Assembly (NCBI GenBank): GCA_000149265.1
Contig: CH003170.1
Span: 145,222 to 209,221 of the forward strand
Origin: Ciona savignyi
Taxonomy: Eukaryota > Chordata > Ascidiacea > Phlebobranchia > Cionidae
Direction: 5' to 3'
DNA: 64,000 bases
Shown: positions 1 to 14,400 of the stretch, piece by piece
Layout: each line of letters begins with the position of its first letter
Numbering within the stretch: the stretch's first letter is position 1
Translations under genes and position numbers: made by a program
The notes under the pieces: generated by a model
What the model saw: the letters and a program-made list of their open reading frames with translations, nothing else
Told to the model about the DNA's origin: nothing
Databases searched by the model: none

Positions 1-212
1 TGGGAAAACCAAGGGGCTTAACAAACGGGCAATCATCAGATCACCTCGCGCCCTTCAATATGGTAGAACCAATTAATTCGTTGGGTTCAGGCAATGTCCG
101 TTAAGTGCCTTGCCCAAGGACTCAAGCAACTAGGTAGCGACGAGTTTCGAAACTACAACCCTTCGTTTGAAGGACATCGCACTTAACCGCCAGACTAACC
201 GGTCGGACAAGA
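1..212 (-). mobile_element. tRNA-derived SINE, minus orientation, cut by window start
   Basis: It matches the inverse of the full copy at 50908-51206: GGGAAAACCAAGG, GGGCAATCATCAGATCACCTCG, then ATGTCCGTTAAGTGCCTTGC, and the inverse B-box region AGTTTCGAAAC. A middle piece is deleted. Confidence 0.8.
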
Positions 213-3200
213 CAATGTTAAACAAAGTAAACAGAAGGTCTGCACTTGAGTTAATTGTCACTTTGTTAACATACATTTCTTCTTATGTTTAATACAAATC
301 AAATGTTTACCTACAAATGCGAACACGGCTGTTAGAGTTGGTTAAAGCATACCCAGCCCGACATCGGAATCTACAGATTGAGTTCGGGTTTCGCCCATTA
401 TTGCAGCTGTAAAGACGAAAACAACATAAGCCTACATGAAAATGTTGGGATATGAATGGAGAAAAAATTTCCAATGACAAATTTCAATACTGTACTGGGG
501 CAAATTGATAAGTCTTGGTTAAGGTATTGCCATAGAACCGACAACAGGAAATAAAACACAAGGTTTTACTATTACTGGAAGCCTAATACAATAAATGTAT
601 ATTTAAATGATACAGGTTAAGTAAACAAACTTGCAATATTGTTTATTCAATTGTCATTATATTTACTTTTTGTAAAGTTTTACTGTTAATAGTTAGGGTA
701 AATCTACATCAATTGAGCCAAATTTTTGGAAAAACATCATTATTAAGTTTTTTTTTCACGATATTGTTAATTTGTTTGGATTTCTTTTTCAGATACCTGT
801 TTTGTTTAAGTAATTTTCTTGTTTGGATAAGATATTAACTCTAATGAACCTAACAATGTGCCATTCAGACCTAGAGTTTACATGATCCAACAAATTAGAT
901 TAAGGTTCTCCAAAGATATTGAATCGGCTTTCTCTCGAACAAATTTAGCAATGGCTTTGCAACACTGGGTACCTGGTATAAAGCTTTTTTTCCGGAATTA
1001 AGTGTAGCTTTAACTGTCTATGTTTGTGTGTAATACTTAGCATAGTATTGTTCCATTTTTAATTTAGAATGAACAGCCACTTTCCCATTTGCACCACTTT
1101 AAGTTATGACATACAGTTAGATGGACTTGAATTAAATAAAAAATATGAATCCTTGAAAAACTCTGGCCACAATAAAAAAAAGCACACAGTATGGTTGACT
1201 TACTTCATTCGAACATAACTCAATGCACGCAGTTCATTACATACTCCAGCATTTGAAACTGCAAAGAAAACTTAAGTGTCAACTATGTTTTAGTCTAGCC
1301 AGTTAAATTAGCAAGATCGTCGATGCTCTTTATGAAAAAAGGGTGTCTGACTATCTGTTCAAAATATGGTCTTCCACAGAAAGTTTTGTTTCTTTTGGAA
1401 AAATTATAGTTGCTCATCTTTTTTAGGTATCATCACTGCACATCTACCACATGTCAGCTAATAATTGAAAAGTTTTAACTCAATTAAATAATTCTTTCTT
1501 GCACTGAAGCCTCTTATGCATCAGACGAGAAGTATTTACCAAACATTTATGAAGGCACATCTAATTTATATAATTTGATAAGCTTTTAACTTTAACAATT
1601 GTTGTATTAATTCACAAACAGGGCGTTTAATATTAACTATTATAAAAGAAGAGCTCTAAATCTGTTTAATTTATTTTTTCTACTCAGGGGAATTTCCCTT
1701 GTCTGTTAGCCATTCGGCTACACGACTCTATTTTCCCTTGGCTGGTTACCCAAAATGTTATTTTCGGTATATCTGTGTCATATTATTTAACAAAGTTAAG
1801 TTTTAACCCAATTCAAAAACCTGTTTTTTTAAATGTCCAAAAATGATACAATAATGATTCCGAAAAAAGTCCCGTTTTGTTTTTCACAACTCCGGAAAAT
1901 TTCCCCCTGGGCCTTACCAAAAGTGTCAGATTTTAAAATATTTAGACTATTTATTTTACAATTCTTAAATATTACGATTCGACAACTCGATTTGGGTGGT
2001 GTCGGTGCGACGCTTTGTAAACCAAATCAATGACGTAAGTGAAAAACTGCTGTAACTATCAATCACAAATGGCAAAATTGATATAATGCCATGCTTATCA
2101 CAATCATTATTAAGAAAAAAACTTGATTGTAAGCGGTATTTCCTGAATTGGAGCATCCTGTCAAGCGCTATGCTCGAAAGAAGCTAAATTCTTGGAAAAT
2201 TGCCGATTTTGTTTTTTAGAGGATGTCTATTACAGGATATTTTTTATCAATAAGCGATATCCACCATCGCTATCCAAAACATTTTAAGGGATACTCATCG
2301 GTATGCAAATATATTTTTGAATAATATATCATATATTAATGAAGAATATAGGTTATATTTATTTCTACAAAAATGACTTACCTTTTGCAAGAGCGAATAT
2401 TAGAAACGAAAGTACAATCAAAGTTTTCTCCATTGCCCTGGTTACCAAGATTTCTTGTTCAAAACTACAAATCCCGCCATTTATAACATTCCCATTTACC
2501 TGTAGGCTATATAATTATGAGTCATTCCGGTCACTTGGTGCGGTGATTTTAATCGGCAGAAAACTGCGGTTAATAAATCAGAGGCAGCGATTGCTCGTTT
2601 TAATCTGCGGGTCTGGAAAGCATTAACACCAAGATGAATCATACATAATGACCGACGAGTATGGATAATATGCTTTTAGTACTCTTTCCTTTTTCCTTCC
2701 AATAAGAGGATAACCGGGCATATTTCCGCACAAATTATACCGGATTTATTTAAAATAACGCCTTAACTACATACAGATTTTTAACCAAAACACTATTTAA
2801 AGTATATATATCTATATTATTTCTTAAAAACATCCCAATTTCTTTTATGGTTCGCAATCATAGTCACCTATATCCAAATACAGGTGTACCATTGTATAAA
2901 CCAATGCTGATCAAACGTAATTGGGAAATTGGAGGACGGAACCGTTCAATTAATTTCAGTTTATCTACCGAAAGAACCACGCCTTTCATGAATGGAAATC
3001 ATTGTTACAATAGATCATTTTCTTGTGGTGTTAAACAAAGAAAAAGCTTTTGATTTGAACAGGACTTTCCAGCTGACCTTAAGGCGCAACATGGCTGACG
3101 TCAGAGGAGTATGACGTCAAACATGGGCGATGACGCGTATTATAAGAAAACGTTGCTATTCTGAAATTGACGCAAAATATTTTCGTTTACTAAACATGTG

Positions 3201-3979
3201 AGGTGTATTTCCGGAAATATTTATTTTTACAAGGTGTGACATATATACAACACGCCTATTAGTGCAGCGTGATTTTATACCAAACGCGTCACTAGTAAGA
3301 ATATTAATATTAAAGCATTTAGTTGGCTTTAAGTATATATAGTAAAATATATATAAACAACCAACATATTATTTAATTGTATATTCCACTTTTAAACGGA
3401 AATATCTAATAAAGTTCGTCGAAATTAATTATTCGGTATGGACTTACGTGACGCTGGTTGGTACCGCCGGGAACTTCCATGCCTGGTTTTGTTGATTTGT
3501 AAATTTAACCTCCTTGTGTGGTACACGCACTGCACATACACCTAAGGCTCTTGTATGCATTAAATTTGTTCGGGTAATTACCGAATTTATACGGATAAAA
3601 ATTTATATATATATATATTTTTAGTCGACCAACTCTCTGTTTTGAAAGACAGCTCTTACTTTGCAATTACGCCAAGATTAAGTTTTCCTATGCAAATACA
3701 TACTGGATAGTTTCACTATTTTTTACACTCTAGATATTTCGGGTTGAAACATTATTCAAAAAACGACAAAGTTACATTTTCGGTTGATATTTGCATTAAA
3801 TGATGAGCGGTTTGCCACGGAGCTCTCCGACGCTGATTTCTTACCAGACATGTCATATCGACTAACAGCACATTACTGATTGTAAAAGTGTTACAACTAG
3901 GCTATGTATGTAAATTACCAAACAAAAATATATTTAATTTGCATTGTTGGAAAGCTAGCAATACACAATCTCCTAGATT
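213..3979. other. Intergenic, no gene recognised
   Basis: AT-rich sequence with stop codons in all frames. It contains a diverged copy of the GGGGAATTCCCC-type repeat at about 1850-2250 and a (TA)n run at about 3602-3620. The short ORFs at 1833-2033, 2339-2626 and 2847-3053 show no domain, splice or codon support. Confidence 0.6.
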
Positions 3980-3987
3980 GTTTAGGG

Positions 3988-4293
3988 CAGCGTTTCTCAA
4001 ACTGTGGGTCGCGACCCACCGGTGGGTCGCGAAAGGAATCTTGGTGGGTCGTGAAAAGTTATAGGAAGCTCTGATTAACTATACTGACTGTTTCCTATAC
4101 AAAAATCAAGGGGAAATTATCAAAATTGTGACATCACACAATCTTGAATCGTGGCGTGATCCCAGAGGTGTGTTCCTTTGCAACGATAGCGTAACCTAGA
4201 AACCAACAACAACTATATATAAAGTTAAGTGGGTCGCCATAAATTGTGGTGATTAATAGTGGGTCCCAACTCTAAAAAGTTTGAGAACCACTG
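3988..4293. mobile_element. hAT-type MITE, TSD GTTTAGGG
   Basis: 306 bp. It begins CAGCGTTTCTCAAACTGTGG and ends in the inverse of CAGTGGTTCTCAAACTTTTT. A perfect 8-bp duplication GTTTAGGG lies at 3980-3987 and 4294-4301. Noncoding; it contains GTGGGTCGCGACCCACCGG repeats near the left end. A truncated relative lies at about 62015-62180. Confidence 0.9.
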
Positions 4294-4568
4294 GTTTAGG
4301 GTATTTCCTATGGTATTGTTTTTCAACAAATCTGATCTGAATTCGAGCATCGTGTAAAGCGCTATGCTCGAAAGAGGCTAAATTCTTGAAAAATTACCGA
4401 TTTTGTTTTAAGTATGATCGATAACTCCTATCGAAAAATGTCTATTACGGGATTTCTTTAAGTTATTGGTAAGAGTTTAAAAATCTGTATCCTCGACTTT
4501 CATTAAAGCAACAAGTATTTCTACCTTTAGAAAAATCCTTCCTTTGAAATTCTATTTTCTCCCCCCAG

Positions 4569-4651
4569 GATATAGGATATGATATTCATGTTTATCCTAG
4601 TGAATGGAAAAACGTGGCATTAACACACGGGCAATCGTCAGATCACCTCGG
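4569..4651 (-). mobile_element. SINE 3' fragment, minus orientation
   Basis: Only the tail side is present: GGATATGATATTCATGTTTA, then CACACGGGCAATCGTCAGAT. The tRNA-like head is absent. Confidence 0.7.
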
Positions 4652-5225
4652 GGAATTACGGACAAAAAACGGTTTTAACACAAAATCACTCTTAAAGGAT
4701 TCTCATACGAAATCAAAAATTATGGGGAATCCTTTTTTCTAGAATTTCAAACTTTTCTGGGATATTCCTATCCGTAGAAATTGAACACAAATAAAATTAC
4801 TAATAGGTTTAATAAAACGCCGATATTCACCATGTATGTATATTATATATTCTGCTTGCACAAAGGTGTAGAACACGGTCAAAAAGTTTTACTAATAACG
4901 TTGGTTAACACGTGGTTGACACTCTAATTTATGTGGTTTGTTAGTGAGTTTATTTCCACGAGAATTTCTATTCGGTTCGATTGCAATGTAATATCGCTTG
5001 CTAGATTTTCATTGCCAAATACTATTATATCTTGATGGCCATAATTTTTTTGTTCTAATTTTATTTTGTTGTAAACCCACAAAAATACACTTCTAGCCAA
5101 AAACACTTGGTGATCCAGTAGTTTTTCCTTGCAGTTAAAATGTATTTTTACAAACACGGCTATTATCGATAAACCAAAAGCATGAATGGCACTTATATAT
5201 TAAATGCTCAGTGAATGATTATATC

Positions 5226-5231
5226 TTTATT
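5226..5231 (-). promoter_or_regulatory. Gene A polyadenylation signal AATAAA
   Basis: TTTATT on the plus strand reads AATAAA on the minus strand, 130 bases after the gene A stop codon. The position suits a short 3' UTR. Not experimentally supported. Confidence 0.5.
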
Positions 5232-5360
5232 CGTGCCAAATTAAACGCTTTAAACTATACTAATCTAAAAAAACTGACTTTAAAAAAATGCTATATAGTC
5301 TACACATAGCATTATATAAAATATAAATCATTAAAGCTATGGTAGAGCGACAAACCAACT

Positions 5361-5449
5361 TTAAGGAAATATCTTATTTCCACCAAGAAGGCAAAGCATG
5401 CAAAGAAGAAGACTTGATAAAGACACCGTCAGTTGTGTAGTGTTGGATC
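5361..5449 (-). CDS. Gene A last exon: hydrophobic C-terminus, possible GPI signal
   Basis: The acceptor at 5450-5451 and the phase-1 junction join to GSNTTQLTVSLSSLLLCMLC, then LLGGNKIFP and a TAA stop at 5363-5361. A short polar segment rich in Ser, Asn and Thr, followed by about 15 hydrophobic residues and almost no tail, is the layout of a GPI-attachment signal. A C-terminal membrane anchor is the alternative. Confidence 0.65.
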
Positions 5450-8400
5450 CTAGTGGAATTTGGTTTTAGTTGGTGGTATTTATATGCAGGTTGGAATTCC
5501 ACATTACGATTTTCTAATGGGCATGACGTCCAGATGGCCAATGTTATTACAGTGTGTTTATAGTCAATCATATAGGGTGATAGGGGTGGGAATATCCATT
5601 TTTATTCCCGTGAATAAGATACGCAGGGAGCGTTATTACAAAGAAAATTATCTGATTACCAAGTAGATTTGTCGAGGACACCGCTGACAAGCCAGGTTTC
5701 AACCCGACACACAAATTAAATTCTGTTGTAGTTTTCATATTTCACAGAGCAGGGTACAGTGTAAGTTGTTTAAATAAATAGTCTAGATTGCTCAAATGCA
5801 ATGACAAGAACTATGTCTCTAGAGGCTATTAAGTAGTAAGTTTCAAACATGTGATATATTTTTACCTATACATATTTTCTCTGGACTAACTCTGGTATGT
5901 TGATGCTTTGTAATATCTCCATCCTTGATCTGACCACCCCAAGCATACAATAGATACACACATTTATTGAGTGGTAGGTCATTCTTGTCCTGTTGAAAGA
6001 AATGTTTACACACGTAATGGCAGGAGAACTAGGATAAACAATAAATAATTTGGTTTTATTATTTAAATAAGCTTTTTTTTGATGTTACAAAAAAGTCTAC
6101 ATCTTTTCTAAGTCTACCCATCCTATTTATTTAGGATGAAACTTGAAGCAAAAATAATTATAAGGGGCCACAACCATTATAGGTAAAGTTTCATGCAAAA
6201 CCTCCAAATTTGGTTTCAATTATCAACAAACAATCATCAGTCAACCACGTGTTATCCACCACTATTTTTAAAACCTCTGTTGAGTGTATGGGCTATTTTT
6301 CTGCATGCAAAAACGATTAATATTTATGTTTTACAAATAGTATTCACGTTGGTATATTAAAAAACGACAATAGAAAAATAAAATAAATTGTTTTTTATAT
6401 TATTGCGTGTTTTTCGGGGATATTTTAACTAATCTCTTTTAGAATTAATAATTCTACCACAATAAAATGCGAGGAAATGGTGGATGAGCTAATATTCTTG
6501 GGTTTGGTAGGAGTTTTCCTGGCATGATTTATTCCCAATTTGTCACTGCATTTCTGATCAATTTTACCTAACACTTCCAACAAGTTTAACTTACTAATTT
6601 ATTTTATTTTTGTTATTATGGGGAGTTAAAGCAGACTAATCAGTGGTTTGAGTGCAGTCAAGTGATGTGGGGTTTCCTGGAAAATGATTTATAATGGATA
6701 TGGGGTATTCAAATCTTTTTTGTTTGCCTTGAAATTATCGATTTGTTTTGGTTTAAAGTGTTTAGCTGATTTATATATGCGGTAATAGTGTATTATAGTA
6801 AGTTATGACTCTTATTTGAATGACATTCCCGCGGTAACTTGCTGTATGTAGTCATTGTAGAGTCGCACTTTCTCAGTTTATTTTATTCACCCAACTTTTT
6901 TTACAATTTAAAAGGAATATTCCTTACCAGTCCCCAAATATCGGCTGTAATAGATTTTCCGGTGCGCAACATTGGCAAAATGGCTGCCGTGTTTATAATC
7001 TGGGGTCTCTCGGGAAATTTCCCTGATGCAATTTACCCAGAATTTTCCACTGTAAATTAAAACCATATGAGCTAACATCACCAAAAGATTTAACTCAATT
7101 GGATATTTTCATCTCTAATTTTATAAAGGGTAAATGTGAGACTGATAAATAGTTTCCGTGTAATTTAATAAATGGGGATTTCCCAGAAAAGGGTTAAAAA
7201 TAGGTGTGGGACATACACATCATTCGTTTGTATTTACATTTTGTATATGTTAATCTTAGTTTTGTGTTTTCACCTCATTTATACGCTTAATAAGATTGTA
7301 TTTATGATTGGTTAGGCATATTCTATTTTAGGGGATTTCCCAGGGTATACTGTGTAATTTAAATTCTATATTCGTTTTTCTGATACGTGTTGTACTTCTA
7401 TTAATTTCTTAGAAACTTGAAGTGAGTGTTCATGTCTTATATGGAAATATTGCCGATAAAACCAAAAAAACGCAAGGGGGCATCATGCCCTATGCACATA
7501 ACTAACTAACTAAACCAAAAATGCAGAAAATAGGCTTCTTTTTCACATTTTTTTTTCGATAGCGGGAATTCCCCTTGAGTCGGGAATTCCCCTTTTGTAA
7601 AATTAAGGGTTGTTGCAAAATAAGAGTCACCATAATAATATTAAAATTAAATTCCTTAAAATAAAAAAATATGTCCCAGCCAAAATCTGGTTAATTCGAC
7701 ATTGTCCTTTTTGGTGGAATCCAACTGGTTGAGAAGAATGATATATTTCAGTTTACTTGTGGGGAGTACCTAAAATACTAATCCACAGTGGATAACCTTT
7801 GTATCTCTTTGTCTTGTAAATGAGAGCTTGAGTCTGCCATCTTCAAACGATCCTTCTGTGTCTTCAAAATCACTTGGTCCATTATCAAGTGCCACGCCAT
7901 CTATTGATTCCTCGCTCAACCATCGATCTGTGAGCATTAGTTCTCCACTTGATGGCTCAATCCACCCGACAACTGCGTCAGAGTTTTCCTGTCGATTATC
8001 AGTATATGATACATCTATGAGAAGTGTCTTTAAAATTAATAAGGTAAAGAATGAGGGTATGGTAAGATGCTTAACCCTGATAGTGGGAAAATAAAAAAGG
8101 TATAAAATATATCATGAAATGATAACAAACACTGTTCGTTTGAAGGTTAACTCAGTAATTTTAGTAGTTCTATGTTTTAACAAACAACGAATCAACTGGT
8201 TTATGGCAAGGTCCATCTGCGTCATGCACAATGACAAAACTTTGATTTAAATGAAATAATGTATCGGAAAGGGCAATTGCGTAATAGAATGATAATGACA
8301 TACAGATATTTGGTAACATGTACAAATGCATACACAATGCAGGCAAAATACATCAAATGATACCTACAGATAGGTTAGGTGTTTATGTTTATCTTCATGG

Positions 8401-11400
8401 AGCTGTCTAATTTGAGATGGTGATAGTAATAATTTTACTAACTTTGGAATGGTAGCGCTACCATACAAGTTAACCTGTCAGACTGAGGTTTGATTTACAG
8501 CACAGCAAATCTCCATTATTTATTTGGTTAAAACAGAATAAATCTAGATTTAAACACACAAGATGCTTAAATCTGCCTGACTCATAATAAGTACAATGTA
8601 ATAGGAGAAAAGATCTCACCATTTTTTTATCTTCTGAAAATCCGAGTCCGACCCATTCCCCTTCTTTTACTTTTGCTTCTATGGTAAATCTAACTTGACC
8701 AGTGGAATTGTCAAATTTCCAATCCAGTTTATAATCACACTCTTTTGTGCAGTCCGAAGGGAATCGAGTAGATCCAGCAGACTTCGGGTCATCTGGGTTA
8801 ATATAAAAGTTATACAACGCTGTGGGGGGTTGTTTTTTAATCTCTTAGCTTTGGAAACCATCAGTTATTTAATAATAACCATGTATATGTGAATTTTCCA
8901 ACCGAGCAGGATACAAATGACACACACGTCAGATATTTTAGTTAGATTTACAACTATCACAAATATATAATATTAAAGGATATCCCAATTAGTAAACATT
9001 GTACCAACCAAATACATTGAAGGTGTCCCTCCCCCTCTGTGAAGGTGCTATTCCATGGTATTTTAACTCATTTATTCTGAAACGAAATACATATTGATGA
9101 AATGTGATTTAAAATAGACAGCTTTACATCACATTCACACCACAGCCAGTATTAATCACCTGTAGAAATCATAATCCCCAGCTTTGCAGCTCTCCAAGCC
9201 GCTTAATGGTTTGTGATAAAACCTGGTTGGTGTTTGTCCCCTTGCCCATATTAGATGCATGGCTTCATTGGTCAGCTCATGGTCAGCTTCATCTTTTGTG
9301 GAGAGCTTTCTGTGAGATGATATTATTTATTTTCTAACAGAACTTTATTATAATCAAGTAGATATAATTTAATTAAAATCATTTTCAACAACAGTTTAGT
9401 TAAAATTATCTTGTTTACGAAAATCGTTATATTCATTTTATAAGGTATATGAATCATCTTGCAGTATAACTGCAATAAAAAAATAAAACAAATAAAAAAT
9501 ATTTGTTCAGAACCCCAAAACCATATTATGCTTATTAACGGTAATCAGTATTAGGATCATTAACCCAACTGAAGATCGGAAACCAATACTTTGTTAATTA
9601 CTGTCAACTACAATTGCGACATAAAAACATAAATGTTTTCAGGTACAAGTTTACACAATGTTCCTGAGTTAAATTAAGTTTTGAATAATGAATGAAGAAA
9701 CCTGGAATGTACCTGGTAAGCCTGACATGTAGTACGCCATCCACGCGTTGAGCTGTTGCAGCAGTTAGATCATCAGTACCTCCATACCAACTGTCAGGTT
9801 GGGGGGTGGACCGGTCTCTTGTATACGAGTCTATCACCCGGTGGGTGTTCCCAATTGCTGTGGCTAAGTGAGGTGGTTTAGGGAACTTTTTATAAACAAT
9901 ACTGAAAATATGCGGTAATGCTGCTAAATGGACAAAAAATATTATAAACACTATTTTTATTACTTTTGAACTAATTAATATTTGGAAACTTATCTTTAAC
10001 TTTTTGTTTTAGGGAGTCAGCTGAATTTGACTTTGTCGAATTTGGGGTTAACAATTTCCCTATGGTACAAATTAAAAGTTTAAGCATTCTGGTTGATATA
10101 ACACTCTTATACAGTATATTGATTCAAATAGAAACCCTGCACAGTTGAGATATTAAATCACTGTAAGGGAAGCTGCAACCCACAAGTTGGAGGTTCTGGT
10201 TACTCAAATATTGAAGTATGAATTCTATCTTCAGCAGAGATGAGAAGAACAATTGTGCAACTTTATCAAATTATCTTGACAAAACACCAACCGTATATTA
10301 TGTCTGTGCAGTCCATAGGATGTAAACCAACGTTGAATTCTGGTTCAGGCTCTGATTCTTGTGCTTTCAAATCCTTGTCTTCATTTTTTGATTCTGTGAA
10401 AACGATTTGTTTTTGTTACAATTCCAAAACATTATGGGAATAAAGGCAGTTACAGATTGAATTTTTTATACTTCAATCATAATTTTAATTTTGTATCTTA
10501 TTCTAAACCAGGGGTAAATTTACCCCTTGGGGGTAAATTTTACTGATTGAAGGGGTAAATTTACTAAATTACAAGCTAAAGCAAACTTCAATTTTGCGTA
10601 TTAAAAAAGTAGGAGTTTTGCACTGGATTATAATTCAAATATAGGACTTTAGTTTATCACTACGCAAGTGTGCTAACATTTTCATTTCAGCAGCGTAAGT
10701 ATGTTCCATTTTTACTGTTTACTAGATAATTTGGTAAAAAAAACGAAAAGATTTGCTTTACTTTTCTTGAGAAAGGGCCACCAATAAGATGGGGGTAAAT
10801 TGTACTTTTTTTATTCGGAAAGGGGTAAACAAGACAAAAAAGGTTAAGAACCCCTGTTCTAAACTAAGTTGGTTGTGGCACATTTTATAGGATACTCATG
10901 TTTTATCATCGTAAATGATCATGTTTTATCATCAGAAAATACAGAGCTATTGCAGCATGTTGTACTTGATTAAGACATTGCTACTGTTCCAAACAACAGA
11001 ATAGCTGAACTCATACACAATCCACTTAATGGACATGAGGTAGTAAGCTAACTATGTCAACAATACTACCCTTTTACCTGGTTCCGGCTCTGGTTCTGGT
11101 TCAGGATTGATGTTATCCATATCTAGAAATCGAATTAATATTGATAAGGATATAGTAAAAGAAGGCATAGAATTAGGTTCTTATTATCATTGAGTGAATA
11201 TTCTTTTCACTTGCTAAAACTAATACATTGAGCGATTTTTTAACCGGCAGTTAATTAATTATTTAGTATTATTTTATATTTATGTTTCTTTGGGTGGAAC
11301 AAAGAGCAGTGTAATGTGAGAGATTGTCCGACCGATTTGTCTGGTGGTTTAGCCGAAAGGTTGCAGGCACAAAACTGGTCGCTAGCTAGTCGGTTGTGTG

Positions 11401-14400
11401 CTTGGGCAATGCACATGACAGCCATTGCTTGAACCCAGCGGATTTATGGGTTCTACCAAATTAAAGGAATGTCTCAATTATACAACACACTGCAATACCT
11501 CCGGTGAAGGTACTGAAGTGACTTGAACAAGGACATAACTGTGTGGAGAATAGTCAACATGGATTTGAAAAGGAGAATCTAGTTATCATGAAAACTGACC
11601 TTAACCATGAGACAAATGAGCCAATAGGGTACGCAGTACTGGGTGGTCTAAAAATTGTTGTTATTTAGACTGCTCAGATAAATGCGACATTCCTATCATT
11701 CTTACCAATATGTTACAACAACTACAAGTATGCCAGACACAGTATGTAAAGTGTGTTGTACAGAGAGATAACTGCAGAACTGTTTTAGTGAGAGTGATGG
11801 GGATCGATGAGAAAAATACCATAGACATAAAATCCAATGACCCTGTAGTTCGACAAGTTCGCTGAGTGGTAGCGCATCAAACCATTAACCAAGAGGCAAG
11901 AGGTGGGATCAAAAGCAGCCAATGTCACTTGCAGACCTTGTCTGAACTGAACCCGTGGAATATTTGTTTAATCAATTAAATAAAATATGTCATAATATGG
12001 CATGTATCAAATGTGTTTATTATTGTCTTACCCTCGTATTTATCTGTTCCATAATTCAAACTCCATCTTGCCCACTCTGACGCCTCACTAACATTTCCAG
12101 CTTCACATAATTCCTTTATCTTGTTTACCTGTATAGCATTTTAGTGTTCAAGCTTGTTATTTAGATGATAGTTGATCTGGCCGGATAGTTTTATTGACAA
12201 AAGCCTAATCGGTCAGCTTAAACCACCCTCTATCTAGATGGTTGTGTCTTTCAGTAAGACACTTAGAGAATGTCGCCTAAACCTAGTGGATTAAAAATAT
12301 ACATTCTATACTTAACACCTCAATAGCTCCGATGATGATTGGAACTTTTATTTGTGTAATTAATGGAACCTACAATTTTTCATCGAGGAGGAAAATTATA
12401 ATACTTATTCTACATTTTTTGGCATATTCTGATTTCCTACTTTTTAGGTTTGATTACAATAGCATTAACAAAATTTTAAACCAAAGCTTGGTAGAAGAAA
12501 TGTGCTGAAAAAAACTCAGTCTAACTGCCAACACAAGGAATGTTGGCATTTAGGATTGTGATAATGCACTGACAACAAGTCGGTTTGTCAAGAAACTAAT
12601 GATATTACAATTTTTTGCAATTGTTTTTTCAAATTTAAGTAATAATAATAAAATGAAATTTAAATAGTCAAATTTAGCACCTTTTCATTATCATCTTGTT
12701 TTTCAATAATTTCTCTTGGAGTGCGGGATCCTGTATATCTGCTTCTCTTTCTTCTTTCTGATAATATTTAAAAAAATAAACATATAGTCATTTAGCATTG
12801 CTTTTGGCAGCAGTAACAGCTGGTTAATCTTTGTCATGGACATTAAACTACATCAAGGAGTACCTGTCTAAAACACTTAGAATTGCCTAATTCCATTGGA
12901 ATAAAACAGGCTATTTATTAAATCCGGGATAACATCTACTAAAGCTGGTACAATAAGACCATCAACCAGACTGTGCACATACAGTATTGTAATGATTGAC
13001 AAGTGGTTAAATAAAATCTTATGTGTAACGACTATTATTTTTCATCCCATGTATAAAATAGGTATCTGTAACTCACTTTTATTACTAGGTATTTGATCAT
13101 CTGACTTCCATTTGTTTTCAAACTTCTTTTGCAATTTCTGTGAATAGACAATACCAGTAATATTTAATGTGGTAAAACATAAAAAAATGACATTAATTAC
13201 CTTAAACAGTACATGGTAGATGGGGAAGTTATGTGTTAATTAAAAAGTATACAGATAGGCAAATGGTGACACCGGTAAGTGTGGTTCAGAGGGGTAGGTT
13301 TATATGTTTGTGTTAACTTTTTTAATTTATCACCTTAATTCAAGCAATAATTTATTTTTAAAACCTTAAGGCGCTCAACTCAACTCAAAACATCAAAATC
13401 TATAATTCAAGCTTTTATTTTATTAAAACTGACACAATAAAAGACAAACACATACACAGGAATTACATTAATAGACAATTCACTAATATTGAAAATGTTG
13501 ATATAAATACAATCAAATAAAATTCCATCAATTGGTGAATAAACATTGTGTTACATCCAGGTAAGAATAAACTGGTAACTATATGATTATATGATTATTG
13601 GTATGAATAGGTTATCATTTTTAATTGTATCACGCTGAAATATATGGCAATCGTCAGATTACCTTACGTCCACCTATGGGTTACTAGAGCTCTTGAAGTG
13701 GGTTTTATATGATTATGGCAATCCTTCAATTTTAGTAAAACCCATCAGTCCACTGAGTTCGGGTAATGTATGCTTAGTGCCTTGGTCATGGACACAACTG
13801 ACTAGCTGGCAAATCTGCTTCCATTTGGCTGAAAGGTCACACACTGACCCCCAAGTTATTCAGCCAAAACAGAAATCTACAGACAGCTTTACACCATCAA
13901 CTGCATTTTAAGCTGTGCTATTATTATTATCTCAGAAATTGCGAATGAGATTTGAATTAACTGCAACAAACCAAGAATAAATAATGTTTTGTTCGAGTCA
14001 CAGGATTTAGGTAAGGCTGAATAGTGTATCCTAGTGCCAACTGATTAGGATTGGGTGTAGTCATTTTCCAGGGTCGGCACCTATGGACATTGTTGCATAG
14101 CCCCGGTAAATAGATATTGTCTATGGTCATTCGGCATTCTGATGAATGCACATGTCACAGAGATCGGTGTTTTACCACCCAAGGGATAAGCTTAAATATT
14201 AAGGTTTATCCCTGACTAATAATTTCTTTCACTTACCTTGCATTCAGGGTCGATATCCTTTGATCTCCAGCCAATAGCGCACCAAGTGTCCGATTTGCAT
14301 CGAAATGCAATTTCAACTTCATCATCAATGAGCTTCCAGAATATTCTAAAAAGTTTAATAATAAATGCATATAGATCAGGGGTCGAAAACCTGCAGCTAC

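Noticed and set aside
4924-5157. 77-codon minus-strand ORF
   Set aside because: It lies beyond the gene A polyadenylation signal, with no domain, splice site or signal peptide.
5374-5571. 65-codon minus-strand ORF ending SSSLHALPSWWK
   Set aside because: It is a shadow frame of the gene A last exon; the phase-compatible frame gives the hydrophobic tail and a stop at 5361.
11855-11935. Possible tRNA gene
   Set aside because: A- and B-box-like words are present, but no clean cloverleaf or anticodon arm could be drawn. A similar inverted copy at 26.9 kb points to a SINE head.
13693-13911. 72-codon plus-strand ORF
   Set aside because: It falls entirely in a minus-orientation SINE.
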